Counted from the stretch's first letter, positions 1 to 8,838 are shown. The stretch: 64,000 nt of DNA from Planctomycetota bacterium (GCA_013152475.1 JAADGH010000066.1:1-64000), one strand, 5' to 3'. Numbers and translations are program-made. Notes: generated by a model not told the origin, from the sequence alone.

Positions 1-422
1 ATCATGATCCGGTCTTCATGGCCGCAGCCGGAACCCACCTTCACCGGTGTCATATTTTCCTGGGCCCGGCGGACCGCATCGAACGTTCTCTCAAGTTGTT
101 CGGCGCCGTCGCACAGCAACCGGCCGGGCGGGTGGGTGTGAGAGGCATTGACCAGAACGTTGGGACCGGGGATTCCCAGCTCCTTCTGAATCCACTCGCG
201 CAGTTGCGGCAGAAAGGCATCCCCGATTTCACCTATACCGCCTATCGCCACGACATCCATGGCAATGATGGCTGCCTTTGTCCTGCCGTCGTCCAGGACC
301 AAGGCCTTGGCGTACAGCGGGTCATTAACCGCCACATCTTTAGCATCGGTAGTGATGTCGCTCTTGGCCACGCCAGCGCGTAAAGAGCCGGCAACGGCCC
401 CTGATCGTTGATGTCCGCCCAC
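1..422 (-). CDS. Neutral/alkaline ceramidase-like protein, N-terminal part (cut by window edge)
   Basis: The reading frame starts at a GTG 13 bases past the stop of the amidohydrolase gene. An AAGGAG ribosome site sits six bases before the GTG, and an in-frame TAA just upstream fixes the start. The frame stays open to the left edge (about 140 codons). The visible part has the N-terminal pattern of the neutral ceramidase superfamily: an AGVAKSDIT strand, a DPLYAKALVLDDG segment, an AAIIAMDVV strand and the metal-binding NASHTH motif. In characterised members these enzymes hydrolyse ceramide N-acyl bonds with zinc, but many environmental homologues have no known substrate. It is the last visible gene of the operon that starts near 5.95 kb. 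Family assignment is fairly sure; substrate is unknown. Confidence 0.72.
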   Translation of the reverse strand, partial: MGGHQRSGAVAGSLRAGVAKSDITTDAKDVAVNDPLYAKALVLDDGRTKAAIIAMDVVAIGGIGEIGDAFLPQLREWIQKELGIPGPNVLVNASHTHPPGRLLCDGAEQLERTFDAVRRAQENMTPVKVGSGCGHEDRIM

Positions 423-434
423 ACCGTTCTCCTT

Positions 435-1328
435 TTACTCCAAGCCGAACAGTTTCACGGCATTCTCTCTCGCAACCTTGTTGAAGACCTCTTCGCTGAT
501 CTTCTTTGTATCGCGCCATTCGAAGAGGAGGTCCATCGCCCGGAAGGGCGTCTTGGGACCGCAGATGTCCGTGCCGAAGAGGAGGCGGTCCTGGAACTCG
601 GTCAGGAGCTTGGCGCCATACTCCGGATCGCGCGCGAGCGAGTAGGCTGCGTCGGAGAGCTCACCATAAAGGTTGCCGTACCTCCGGAACAAGGTTGGGA
701 CGACGCCCTCTCTCTCGATCGGTCCGGTCGGCCTCGGCCAGGGTGTCTGGCCGCCGTGGGGGAAGAATGGTGGCTTGCGTTCCGCCGGCGTTACCAGCGG
801 CGCGATTTCCGTCCAAAACACAGGGCCGTGGGCGATCATGATGAGTTTTGGGAACCTCTGCAGGGTATGCTCCAATTGCGGCAGGCCGGGATCATCGTAC
901 AACCCGAAATCCCCTGTCGTCTGGTCCGAGCCGTCGAAGGTCACCGGCAGCCCGACGGCCTCTGCATGTTTGAACAGGTTCTGGACCATCGGGTCCCGCA
1001 TGGGCAGGTTGGGCATGATCTCGCCCACGCCCTTACAGCCCTGGTCGCAGTAGTGCCGGAGCAAACGGTCCAGCGGCGCGTCGGCCGAGTTCGTCAGGGC
1101 GCGTGGATCGATGTTGCAGAACGGGAAGAACCGGTCGGGATGCTGCTCGACCATTTCGAGGATGTCTTCGTTCGCCTGGGGGAGGTAGATCTCGGGACTG
1201 ACGATGGGAAGCAGCGCGCCCTTCTCGATGCCGGCCTCGTCGTAGCGCTCAATCACCTGCTCCGGGCTGGACATCCCATACGCGGGTGGACGCTTCCGGT
1301 ACGCGTGGGCGTGAATGTCGATGAACAT
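435..1328 (-). CDS. Amidohydrolase-2 family metal-dependent hydrolase
   Basis: This is a 297-residue TIM-barrel hydrolase. The N-terminal FIDIHAHA strand supplies the HxH metal ligands. A central MIAHGP segment offers a further His, and the late FGTDICG motif supplies the catalytic Asp typical of the amidohydrolase_2 family (gamma-resorcylate/ACMSD-like decarboxylases and lactonases). The start chosen is the internal ATG because GAGGAGA lies just upstream; an ATG five codons earlier has no such site. It lies 33 bases after the sulfatase-like gene and 12 before the ceramidase-like gene, so it is part of the same operon. The reaction could be hydrolysis or decarboxylation of a small acid; the sequence does not decide. 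Confidence 0.8.
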   Translation of the reverse strand: MFIDIHAHAYRKRPPAYGMSSPEQVIERYDEAGIEKGALLPIVSPEIYLPQANEDILEMVEQHPDRFFPFCNIDPRALTNSADAPLDRLLRHYCDQGCKGVGEIMPNLPMRDPMVQNLFKHAEAVGLPVTFDGSDQTTGDFGLYDDPGLPQLEHTLQRFPKLIMIAHGPVFWTEIAPLVTPAERKPPFFPHGGQTPWPRPTGPIEREGVVPTLFRRYGNLYGELSDAAYSLARDPEYGAKLLTEFQDRLLFGTDICGPKTPFRAMDLLFEWRDTKKISEEVFNKVARENAVKLFGLE

Positions 1329-1361
1329 TTGATCTCTCCTCAACAGGTGAACCCTATCGCC

Positions 1362-2726
1362 TCAGTTCCACAGACTCTCCCCCATCCATATCCGCTCGCG
1401 CATCTCCGGGCGGAAGGGGTCGGGGCCGCGCATTTTGGCTTTGAGCTCCTCGTCCAGGAGCTGGGCCATCTTCTTTGCCAGATCAGGCCTCTCCTCAGCA
1501 AGGTTCTTACGCTCCTCCGGATCGGTCTTGCGGTCGGTCAGCTCCACCTTCGGCGGGTCGGGCCAGAGAATGCGCCAGCCGGTTTTCATCAGCCGCTCCA
1601 ACTGCTCGGCGTAGGGCTCCGGCCGCAGGTTGACCATGAACTTGTGGTCGGCCGTTTTGATGAACCGCTGCGGCACATGCCCGTAGGTGCCCATGCCGAT
1701 GACCGCATCGCGCAGCTTGTCCTTCTCGCCGCGCATGATGGGCAGGACGCTCTCGCCATCGAGCACGTCCGGCCACTCCAGACCGAGCACGTCGCATAGG
1801 GTCGGCGCGATGTCCACATGGTGCATGAGGGCCTTCGACGTTTTTACTTTTGCGTCAATGCCGGGCACGCGCACGACCAGGGGGATGTTCATCGTCGGGT
1901 GCCATGTTCCTGTCATGCAGAATTTGACCGAGTCGACCGGGCCTTCCACCATCAGCTCGCCGTGGTCGGCGGTGACGATGATCGCGGTGTCGTCGTAGAT
2001 GCCCTGCGCCTTCAGGCACTTGACGATCTCGCCCACGTAATGATCGGCATGCAACACTTCGCCGTCGTAGCCGTTGATCGTTTCCAGGTTCTTCGGCTCC
2101 TCCGCCTTCGCCTTCGGGCCGACGCCCTCGTAGACCTCGACGCCGTCGGCGGCGGTCCTCAACTTCCACCCCTCCGTACCCGTCCACCTTTTGAATCGCT
2201 CCGGCGGAACGAAGGGCTGGTGGGTATCCCAGTAGTGCACGAACATGAAGAATTTTTCGTCCTTAAACCGCTCCAGCCAATGGGTGATCTCGCCGATGTA
2301 GGCCTCCGCCGGGAGCTGGCTCTTCGACACGCCCTTGCTGTCGGTGGTGGGATTGAAAAGGTGCTGGTAGCCGCGAACGAACTGCTTCGAGTGCGACCAA
2401 AAGCTGAGCAGACTGTCGAAGCTCGCCGTTCGATAGCCGGCATCGAGCGCGACCTGTGCGATGGACCAGATGGTTTCATCCAAGAGGAAGTCGTTCGCGT
2501 TGTGCACGCCATGAGGATTCGCAATCATTTTGTGATTGAACGGATACCATCCGGTGATCATGGAGGTGTAGGAGATCGCCGTATAGGGCCAAGCGGGGGT
2601 GACATCGGTGAAGGTGCTCCCCTCGGCGGCCAGTTGGTCGATGCACGGTGACGTCTCCCTCGGATACCCGTTGCAGTGCAGGTGATCGCCCCGGCATGCA
2701 TCAATCGCGATCAGGATCAGATTCAC
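1362..2726 (-). CDS. Sulfatase-fold hydrolase with Thr at the catalytic position
   Basis: This is a 454-residue alkaline-phosphatase-superfamily enzyme. It begins directly with the LILIAIDACRGD strand (metal Asp9) and has the later VTADHGE metal motif. Sulfatases carry C/S-x-P-x-R before the T-G dipeptide, where the Cys or Ser is converted to formylglycine. Here the aligned stretch reads TAISYTSMITG, with Thr49 at the nucleophile position and no Pro or Arg. Thr is the nucleophile in nucleotide pyrophosphatases and phosphonate/phosphoethanolamine enzymes of the same superfamily, so this protein may act on a phosphate ester or diester rather than a sulfate. No signal peptide is seen, so it is probably cytoplasmic, unlike most sulfatases. 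It lies 13 bases after the carbamoyltransferase gene. Confidence 0.8.
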   Translation of the reverse strand: MNLILIAIDACRGDHLHCNGYPRETSPCIDQLAAEGSTFTDVTPAWPYTAISYTSMITGWYPFNHKMIANPHGVHNANDFLLDETIWSIAQVALDAGYRTASFDSLLSFWSHSKQFVRGYQHLFNPTTDSKGVSKSQLPAEAYIGEITHWLERFKDEKFFMFVHYWDTHQPFVPPERFKRWTGTEGWKLRTAADGVEVYEGVGPKAKAEEPKNLETINGYDGEVLHADHYVGEIVKCLKAQGIYDDTAIIVTADHGELMVEGPVDSVKFCMTGTWHPTMNIPLVVRVPGIDAKVKTSKALMHHVDIAPTLCDVLGLEWPDVLDGESVLPIMRGEKDKLRDAVIGMGTYGHVPQRFIKTADHKFMVNLRPEPYAEQLERLMKTGWRILWPDPPKVELTDRKTDPEERKNLAEERPDLAKKMAQLLDEELKAKMRGPDPFRPEMRERIWMGESLWN

Positions 2727-2739
2727 GGCGTTTCTCCTC

Positions 2740-4482
2740 TTAACCTGGGTCCTTCTCTTTTGTCACAAAGAACGGCCCGATGGCAAGCGTGTCCATCTTG
2801 GTTCTCACAAAACAATCAATCGCCTCATCGGGCCGGCAGACGATCGGTTCATTCTCGTTGAAGCTGGTGTTGAGAACCACCGGAAGACCCGTTTCCTTTT
2901 CAAAGGCCCGGATCAGATCATAATACAGTTCGTTCTCACCGCGGGTGACGGATTGGATCCGGCCGGTATCGTCCACGTGGTTCACGGCGCAGAGCGCCGC
3001 ACGCTTATCTTTCGCCGTTGCGAAAACATGCAGCATGAAGGGGCTGGGATGGTCGTGCTCGTAGTACCCCGACTGCCGGTCGGCCAGGATCGACGGCGCA
3101 AACGGCCGGAACCACTCCCGCCGTTTCACCCGGGAGTTCAGGATGTCCTTCATGTCGGCCCGTCCGGGATGCGCGAGGATAGAACGATTGCCGAGCGCCC
3201 TCGGTCCCCACTCCATCCGGCCCTGGAACCAGCCCACCACGTCGCCCCGCGCGATGCTCTTTGCCGCGGCATCGAGCAGGGCCGCCCTCTCCATGCGGTC
3301 GTACTTCAGACCGGCGGCATCGAGCGCGGAGCGGATATCGGACTCGGAGAACTCCGGGCCCCAGTAGGCGTGCGTCATCTCGAAACGCCGCGGCTTGCCG
3401 AGCCACTTGTGCCAGACATAGAACGCCGCGCCAATGGCGAGACCTTCATCCCCCGCGCCCGGCTGGATATACGTATTTGCGAAAGGGGTCTTATCGAAGA
3501 TTTTTCCATTCAGCACACTGTTCAGCGCACACCCCCCGGCCATGGCGAGCTTCTCGCCGGGGACGAGGCGGTGCAGCTCGTTCAGGCCGCCGAGAGCACA
3601 CTCCTCGAAGCGCTTCTGCATGCCGAAGGCGATGTCCTTGTCGCGCTGCCCCACCTCCGCGTACGGCTCGCGGGCCTCACCGAACTCCCGCCGCCACCGG
3701 TCGCTGAAGTGGACGGACATCTGCGGCGCGCCCTCGCCGTCGATGAAGAAGCCGTGGTCGGGACCGATGGGCGGGAAAAACTCGGGGTCCATCCTCATCC
3801 GCAGCCCATTGCATCGGAGGACGCGGCGGAAGAACTCGCCGTACGTGTCCTCGCCGTACGGCGCCAGGCCCATCACCTTCCCCTCATCGCCGTACTTGTG
3901 GTAGCCCAGGAACTTGCAGCAGATCGTGTAGAAGTGCCCGAGCGATGCAGGAAGGTACGTCCGGTGCAGGACCTCAATGTCATTCCCCGAACACCGCGCA
4001 AACATGGCCGAGACGAAGTCGCCGGCGCCATCGTAACTGAATCCCGCGCACCGGTCGAAACCGCTTACGTAGAACGCGCTGGCGATGTGAGCGAGGTGGT
4101 GCTCGACATGAACTTCCTGGAATCGCATTTGATCCGGCGCGACGTCCATCTCGCGCGCGAGCATCGCTTTTAGGTCGTCCAGTCCCTTTCTCCTGCGCCA
4201 TACCCCGAAAAGGCTCGGGAGCCGAAGCGGGTCGCTGAGGGCATAGCAGACCTTCCGGACGCGGTTGGCCGAGGAGTTTCGGCCAATGGCCAGGTAGTCC
4301 AGTTCCTCCATCCGTACGTTCGCTGCATCGAGACAGGCCCGGATAGCCAGGGCCGGGAAGCCGCCGTAGTGTTTCTTGCGGGTGAGGCGTTCTTCCGCAA
4401 TTGCGAAAACGAGCTCCCCGTCCACCACGAGTGCGGCGGCCGTGTCGGCATGACCTATGTTGACACCGAGGATCGTTGTCAT
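2740..4482 (-). CDS. NodU/CmcH-type O-carbamoyltransferase
   Basis: This 580-residue protein has the two-domain architecture of carbamoyltransferases. The N-terminal ASKHA/Kae1-like domain opens with TTILGVNIGH and has the EHHLAHIASAFY metal motif near residue 130. The mid region carries GGCALNSVLN. The C-terminal YrdC-like part has GRMEWGPRALGNRSILA, a hallmark of the family. Relatives transfer a carbamoyl group from carbamoyl phosphate, through carbamoyl-adenylate, to a sugar or antibiotic hydroxyl (NodU on Nod factor, CmcH on cephem). The ATG at 4482 is used because it lies one base after the upstream stop with GGTG before it and starts exactly at the family N-terminus. The neighbouring formyltransferase and epimerase suggest modification of a sugar. 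Confidence 0.9.
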   Translation of the reverse strand: MTTILGVNIGHADTAAALVVDGELVFAIAEERLTRKKHYGGFPALAIRACLDAANVRMEELDYLAIGRNSSANRVRKVCYALSDPLRLPSLFGVWRRRKGLDDLKAMLAREMDVAPDQMRFQEVHVEHHLAHIASAFYVSGFDRCAGFSYDGAGDFVSAMFARCSGNDIEVLHRTYLPASLGHFYTICCKFLGYHKYGDEGKVMGLAPYGEDTYGEFFRRVLRCNGLRMRMDPEFFPPIGPDHGFFIDGEGAPQMSVHFSDRWRREFGEAREPYAEVGQRDKDIAFGMQKRFEECALGGLNELHRLVPGEKLAMAGGCALNSVLNGKIFDKTPFANTYIQPGAGDEGLAIGAAFYVWHKWLGKPRRFEMTHAYWGPEFSESDIRSALDAAGLKYDRMERAALLDAAAKSIARGDVVGWFQGRMEWGPRALGNRSILAHPGRADMKDILNSRVKRREWFRPFAPSILADRQSGYYEHDHPSPFMLHVFATAKDKRAALCAVNHVDDTGRIQSVTRGENELYYDLIRAFEKETGLPVVLNTSFNENEPIVCRPDEAIDCFVRTKMDTLAIGPFFVTKEKDPG

Positions 4483-4483
4483 T

Positions 4484-5227
4484 TCACCAGAACCGCTTGC
4501 CTTTCTTCCTGAAGCGCCGCCCCTCCTCCACGCCGGGGAAGGGGAAGTAGGACCCCTCACTCGGGTCGTTGCGCAGGCGGGGGGCTGTGCCGGCCTCGAT
4601 CATCTCCAGGGCGCGCGTCACCAGGTCCGCACCGGCATCCTTGCACCGCCGGATCAGGGAATCGAGCGTTTCATCGTCGTGAATCTTGATCTCCTCCTGA
4701 AGGATGATGTCGCCGGCGTCAATGGCCTCGTCCATGTAGTGGACCGTGACAGCCGTGCTCTCCTCGTCGTTCAGCATCGCCCGGAAGCAGGGCATGTGTC
4801 CCCGGTAGTGCGGCAGCGGCCCGGAGTGGACGTTGATGCACCCCTTCGGCGGTATGCTCAGCAGATTGCCCCTGAGAATCTGTGTGGCGGACAGCGACAC
4901 CACAATATCCGGCCGGATGTCCAGCCGGACGATTCGCACAAACGAAGGTTCGTTCACGTCGTCCGGACGGTAGACCGGCACGCCGGCGCGATCCGCCGCA
5001 CGCTCGACGGAGCCTGAGAGTTTCGCACATGCGTATCTCCGCAGAAGGCCCAGGAAGGCCCGGAGACCGAACAGTCGGAGCAAGCGCCGCGCTACGTTCC
5101 GTCTTGTCTCATTCAATGGCGGCAGAATGATGACGGCGACAACGCGGCCTGCGCTCTGCTCGATGACGTGCGCTACCTGCCGGGGGAGATAGATCGGCTC
5201 GTCCTGGGTGATAATGGCGATGCGCAT
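4484..5227 (-). CDS. Formyltransferase family protein (Fmt-like fold)
   Basis: This 247-residue protein has the formyl transferase N-terminal fold. The catalytic set is visible: Asn132 and His134 in INVHSG, followed by PLPHYRGHMP, and Asp170 in IDAGDII. It lacks the C-terminal tRNA-binding domain expected in a full-length methionyl-tRNA formyltransferase (about 310 residues), so it is more likely a sugar-amine N-formyltransferase or another formyl transferase. The start ATG lies five bases after the stop of the epimerase gene, and its stop lies one base before the carbamoyltransferase start. Tight packing with these genes points to a shared substrate, perhaps an amino sugar that is formylated and carbamoylated. 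Confidence 0.82.
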   Translation of the reverse strand: MRIAIITQDEPIYLPRQVAHVIEQSAGRVVAVIILPPLNETRRNVARRLLRLFGLRAFLGLLRRYACAKLSGSVERAADRAGVPVYRPDDVNEPSFVRIVRLDIRPDIVVSLSATQILRGNLLSIPPKGCINVHSGPLPHYRGHMPCFRAMLNDEESTAVTVHYMDEAIDAGDIILQEEIKIHDDETLDSLIRRCKDAGADLVTRALEMIEAGTAPRLRNDPSEGSYFPFPGVEEGRRFRKKGKRFW

Positions 5228-5232
5228 GGCAG

Positions 5233-5946
5233 TCACGCCCCCGGGATCGCCATCTTCGGCTCGTAGGCGAGCATCCTCTTCGTCATTGCGAACGACATCC
5301 TCGGCTTCCTCACCCTGCTCACGCCGTGGAAGACCCCATGCCGGAGCTCGTCCGCTGCCTCGATCATGAGACGCATGAGCTGGAGCAGGTCGCGCCAGTG
5401 CACGTATGCGCTGTACGTCAGAGGGTGATCGACCCGCTCCTGTTTGGGACCGTGGCACGAGCCGATACGCACGGCAAAGGCGCTGGGGCCGCCCCGGTCC
5501 GCCTCTTGGGCGCAGGCGGCCTCGACGAGGGCCTTGAAGACGCCATAGCGGCAGTCGGGGCGCGGTCGCATGTCCTCCGTCACTCGAACGTCCTCCGGAT
5601 ATCCCGAAATCGCATGAACCGAACTGGCGCAGATGATACGACGGCATCCCTCCAGCCGCGCCGCCTTCAGGAGCGCCAGAAGCATGGGCAGGTTCGGGTC
5701 CTTGGGTGTCATGTAGGCGTCGTCCGGCTCCATCGGCGCATGGGCGAGATGAATCACCGTATCCACGCCGCGGCAGGCCCTTCTGGCAGGGGCCAGGCGG
5801 GCAAGACTGGCACGGATGTGCTCCGCATTCCACGTACTCTTCTTGACGTCGGCCGACCGGACGGCGTACCGCCGCGCCAGACGGGGACCGATAACGGAGC
5901 CGATCCGGCCCTCAGACCCTGTGATGAGGAGGAGTCTCTTGCTCAT
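5233..5946 (-). CDS. NAD(P)-dependent epimerase/dehydratase (extended SDR)
   Basis: This 237-residue Rossmann protein begins MSKRLLLITGSEGRIGSVIG, which holds the GxxGxxG dinucleotide motif. The catalytic YxxxK pair is in YGVFKALVE, and the Ser-containing strand ICASSVHAISG precedes it. Family members act on nucleotide sugars or related substrates. The start at 5946 is supported by a good sigma-70 promoter whose -10 box ends only ten bases upstream, so upstream in-frame starts could not be used from that promoter. It is the first gene of the operon running left through the formyltransferase, carbamoyltransferase, sulfatase-like, amidohydrolase and ceramidase-like genes. Confidence 0.82.
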   Translation of the reverse strand: MSKRLLLITGSEGRIGSVIGPRLARRYAVRSADVKKSTWNAEHIRASLARLAPARRACRGVDTVIHLAHAPMEPDDAYMTPKDPNLPMLLALLKAARLEGCRRIICASSVHAISGYPEDVRVTEDMRPRPDCRYGVFKALVEAACAQEADRGGPSAFAVRIGSCHGPKQERVDHPLTYSAYVHWRDLLQLMRLMIEAADELRHGVFHGVSRVRKPRMSFAMTKRMLAYEPKMAIPGA

Positions 5947-5956
5947 GGCAGTGGTA

Positions 5957-5985
5957 ATCATAGCCGCCATCCCGGCGATGTTCAA
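5957..5985 (-). promoter_or_regulatory. Sigma-70 promoter for the epimerase-to-ceramidase operon
   Basis: Reading on the minus strand, TTGAAC and TATGAT are separated by 17 bases. The -10 box ends ten bases before the ATG at 5946, so the transcript would have a leader of only a few bases. Confidence 0.55.
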
Positions 5986-6015
5986 CACAAAACGGGAAAT
6001 TGATGTTCCTTGTCC

Positions 6016-6044
6016 TTGATCGCATGTGACGAGGGGATTACAAT
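6016..6044 (+). promoter_or_regulatory. Sigma-70 promoter for the Gfo/Idh/MocA gene
   Basis: TTGATC and TACAAT are separated by 17 bases, about 50 bases before the ATG at 6097. Together with the minus-strand promoter at 5957-5985 it forms a divergent promoter pair. Confidence 0.55.
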
Positions 6045-6096
6045 GTAAGGTGCCGTATTGACGAACGCAAACAGAACTGAGAGCAAAGGATCACCC

Positions 6097-7335
6097 ATGT
6101 CCGTTTTGCGAGTCGGCATCCTCGGCCTCGGCGGCTTTGCCCGGACCCATTTCGGCGCATTGTGGCAGCTTGAAGATCAGGGGGAACTGAAGGTCGAGTC
6201 GGTCTTCGCCAGGAGCTACTACCAGGATCGCTACGCCGAGACCCGCACGAAGATCGAAGAGCGAGGCATGCGCGTCTATACCACCTTCGAGGACTTCATG
6301 CGCGGCGAACGAGATCGCCTGGACCTGCTGTCCATCGCCACCAGCATCGACTCCCACGAGGAGTTCACCGTTGCGGCGCTGGAGGCCGGCTGGGATGTGA
6401 CCTGCGAGAAGCCCGTCGCCGCGACGGTGGACGAGGTGCATCGCATGATCGAGGCGAAGAACCGCACAGGCAAGATCGTCGCCATCGGTTACCAGAACAT
6501 CTTTTCCGATTCCATCCAGCGCCTGAAGGAGTGGATCGTGAGCGGCCGGCTGGGCAAGGTGAAGCGGGCCGTCACGAACGTCCGCTGGCCGCGCAAATGG
6601 TCCTACTACGACAACAGCTCGTGGAAGGGACGGATCAAGTCGGGCGACCGGTATGTAATGGACTCGCCTGTGCAAAACGCCACGGCGCACTACCTGATGA
6701 ACATCCTCTACCTCTGCGGGGCGACGCACCAGGACAGCGCCCTGCCGGTGTCGGTGAAGGTCGAGGCCTATCACGCCTACCCGATCGAGTCGTTCGACAC
6801 GGCGAACGTCCTGGTGACGACCGACAGCGGCGCAACGGTCCGGCACATTGCCAGCCACGCCTGCCCGACGCAGGGCAACCCCGTGTCGCTGATCGAGTGT
6901 GAGAACGGGAAGGTGCGCTACGAGGCGCCGTCGGGCGAGACGAAAGTCCAATTCAACGACGGCACGGTGGAGACCTTCGACAACGGCGGAAAGAAGGTTC
7001 ACTTCCAGGCGTTCGATCTGGCGATCCCGGCGATTCGCGAGGGGCGCGAGCCGATCTGCACGCTCGAAAACTCCCTGCCGCAGGTGGTGGTCGTCAATGG
7101 GATTCACGAGGCGCTGAACCCGATCCCGGAGATCGGGGCCGGACATGCGGCCCGAACGGACCTGGACGGCGATCACGCCATCGCGATCAAGGGGTTTGAT
7201 GAGTTGGTGGACCGATGCGTCGCGGAGGACATCTTCTTTGCAGACGCCGGCGCGCCATGGGCGATCAATCCGGTGGAGTTCGACCTGCGGGACTACAGGC
7301 ACTTCTCAGGCCTCAGCAAAGACCCCGGCATGTGA
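6097..7335 (+). CDS. Gfo/Idh/MocA family oxidoreductase
   Basis: This 412-residue protein has an N-terminal Rossmann domain (LRVGILGLGGFARTHFGA) and the cofactor/catalytic CEKPVAATVDE motif near residue 110. A C-terminal alpha/beta substrate domain follows, with YVMDSPVQNATAHY in the catalytic Asp/His region. Members oxidise or reduce sugars, inositols and amino sugars with NAD(P). The ATG at 6097 has AAAGGA seven bases upstream; the longer frame starting with TTG has no ribosome site. It is divergent from the sugar-modification operon and may use the same sugar, but that link is only positional. Confidence 0.88.
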   Translation: MSVLRVGILGLGGFARTHFGALWQLEDQGELKVESVFARSYYQDRYAETRTKIEERGMRVYTTFEDFMRGERDRLDLLSIATSIDSHEEFTVAALEAGWDVTCEKPVAATVDEVHRMIEAKNRTGKIVAIGYQNIFSDSIQRLKEWIVSGRLGKVKRAVTNVRWPRKWSYYDNSSWKGRIKSGDRYVMDSPVQNATAHYLMNILYLCGATHQDSALPVSVKVEAYHAYPIESFDTANVLVTTDSGATVRHIASHACPTQGNPVSLIECENGKVRYEAPSGETKVQFNDGTVETFDNGGKKVHFQAFDLAIPAIREGREPICTLENSLPQVVVVNGIHEALNPIPEIGAGHAARTDLDGDHAIAIKGFDELVDRCVAEDIFFADAGAPWAINPVEFDLRDYRHFSGLSKDPGM

Positions 7336-7350
7336 CCGTGCCGCCTCACC

Positions 7351-8658
7351 TCACGAGCCGAAGAGACGGCCGAACCCAACCCCCTGCCACAGGTGCAACG
7401 CGCCCAGGTAGGCGAACAGCAGCAGCGTCAGCGCGAGCAGCGCATTGGTGAGGATGCCGTTCCGTAGCTTCCCAATCAGCTTTCGCCGGTTGTTCATGTA
7501 GAGGAGCGTGCCCGCGAGGAAGGGCATGAACAGCGAACCGATGACGGCATAAGCAATATTCAAGGCCACCGGTTTGCCGAGGGCCAAGAGAGGTATCGGG
7601 GCGAATGCAATGAAGAGCAGATAGCCGCGATAACAGCGCGACCTCTTGTCCCTCATCCGTTCCCGGTCCTTGCCCTTCGCACCCTTCATGACGCCGATGA
7701 GGTCGGCAAAAAGGTACGGCACCCCTTGCCAAACGCCGAGCATCGAGCTGGCCACTGCCCCCCAGAAGCCTATGAGGAAGACCCACTTCCCTATGGCGCC
7801 GCCCGTTTCTCCCAGCATCGCCGCCATCTGGAGCGCGGCCTCCCCTTTTGCCGGCACAATGCCCTTGGCATGGAGCACCTGGGAGGCAAGGATGATCAAA
7901 GCCGCGCCGAAGAAACCTGTCAAGAGATAGGCCGTCCCGAGGTCGACGCGAACGGCCTTGACCCATTTTTCGTCCTTCCACCCATGCTCGTGAATCCAAT
8001 AGCCATAGGAAAGCAGCGTCACCGTGCCGCCGACGCCGCCGATGACGCCAAGGAGGTACGCAAGCGACCCCTTGGGAATAGCGGGGACAAGAACAGACCT
8101 CAGCAGGGTGCTCGCGCCGGGCCAGACGCTGATCGCCCCCACGATGATCGATATGAACATGATGCCGATGAAGAGCTTCATGCTGTTCTCGAACCAGGCA
8201 TACCGTCCCGTGAGCACCAAGAGCAGCGCCGCGACGGAATGCAGGACGGCCCACGTGGTGTGAGAAAAAACCGGGACCATCGCGTGGGCCGCGATGCCGC
8301 AGGCCGACATCAATGCAACCCCGACCCAGATCGTCCAGACCACCAGATAGGCCAGAAAGTAGTATCGCACGACCCTTGGCAGGTGATCCGCCCACCCCTC
8401 GATGACCGACGTATGCGTGGCGAGCTGCCAGCGGGCCACGCCTTCGCTGAGGACGAATTTGAGGACCGCGCCGAGGACGCACGCCCACGCCACGGCGAGG
8501 CCGAACTTCGCGCCGGCCACCGTGGCCGCGACCATATCGCCCGCGCCGATGCCCGTGGCCGCAAGGACGATGCCCGGGCCGATGACGAGGAGATACCCGA
8601 CCGGTGAACGGGGAGGGCGGTTGTCGGAAGTGTTTTCTTTATCACTCGTTACGGCCAT
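7351..8658 (-). CDS. Nramp-like divalent metal/cation transporter
   Basis: This polytopic membrane protein of 435 residues has roughly eleven hydrophobic segments and an overall Nramp (SLC11) pattern. It opens with VGYLLVIGPGIVLAATGIGAGDMVA. In Mn/Fe Nramps the first helix carries the DPGN metal-binding motif. Here the equivalent region reads TGIGAGD, so the metal site is not canonical and the cargo could be another cation. The start is the ATG at 8658, placed just after a sigma-70 promoter. The 33 bases upstream in frame begin with TTG inside the promoter and are not used. It is convergent with the Gfo/Idh gene. Confidence 0.75.
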   Translation of the reverse strand: MAVTSDKENTSDNRPPRSPVGYLLVIGPGIVLAATGIGAGDMVAATVAGAKFGLAVAWACVLGAVLKFVLSEGVARWQLATHTSVIEGWADHLPRVVRYYFLAYLVVWTIWVGVALMSACGIAAHAMVPVFSHTTWAVLHSVAALLLVLTGRYAWFENSMKLFIGIMFISIIVGAISVWPGASTLLRSVLVPAIPKGSLAYLLGVIGGVGGTVTLLSYGYWIHEHGWKDEKWVKAVRVDLGTAYLLTGFFGAALIILASQVLHAKGIVPAKGEAALQMAAMLGETGGAIGKWVFLIGFWGAVASSMLGVWQGVPYLFADLIGVMKGAKGKDRERMRDKRSRCYRGYLLFIAFAPIPLLALGKPVALNIAYAVIGSLFMPFLAGTLLYMNNRRKLIGKLRNGILTNALLALTLLLFAYLGALHLWQGVGFGRLFGS

Positions 8659-8663
8659 GCCGG

Positions 8664-8691
8664 ATTGTAGCACCTGACCGGGACGAATCAA
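8664..8691 (-). promoter_or_regulatory. Sigma-70 promoter abutting the Nramp-like start codon
   Basis: On the minus strand, TTGATT and TACAAT are separated by 16 bases. Only five bases lie between the -10 box and the ATG at 8658, and no Shine-Dalgarno site is present. A leaderless transcript is likely. Confidence 0.5.
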
Positions 8692-8758
8692 TGGAAAAAC
8701 GGCATGAGATGGCGCCCCATACAGAGAGAAGCGACCTGCGCCCCAGGACGAAATGGGC

Positions 8759-8788
8759 TTGAATCGAGACCGATGATCACGGTATGAT
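8759..8788 (+). promoter_or_regulatory. Sigma-70 promoter for the cytochrome-rnf operon
   Basis: TTGAAT and TATGAT are separated by 18 bases, about 50 bases before the cytochrome c start at 8839. It is divergent from the Nramp-like promoter. Confidence 0.5.
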
Positions 8789-8838
8789 AAAAGATGAAGG
8801 TCGCACGCCTTATCGTATCATGAGTTATTCCCTGACCT

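Noticed and set aside
408-1799. Long plus-strand open frame opposite the amidohydrolase and sulfatase-like genes
   Set aside because: It mirrors two recognisable minus-strand genes, has no family features and no ribosome site. It is a GC-rich shadow.
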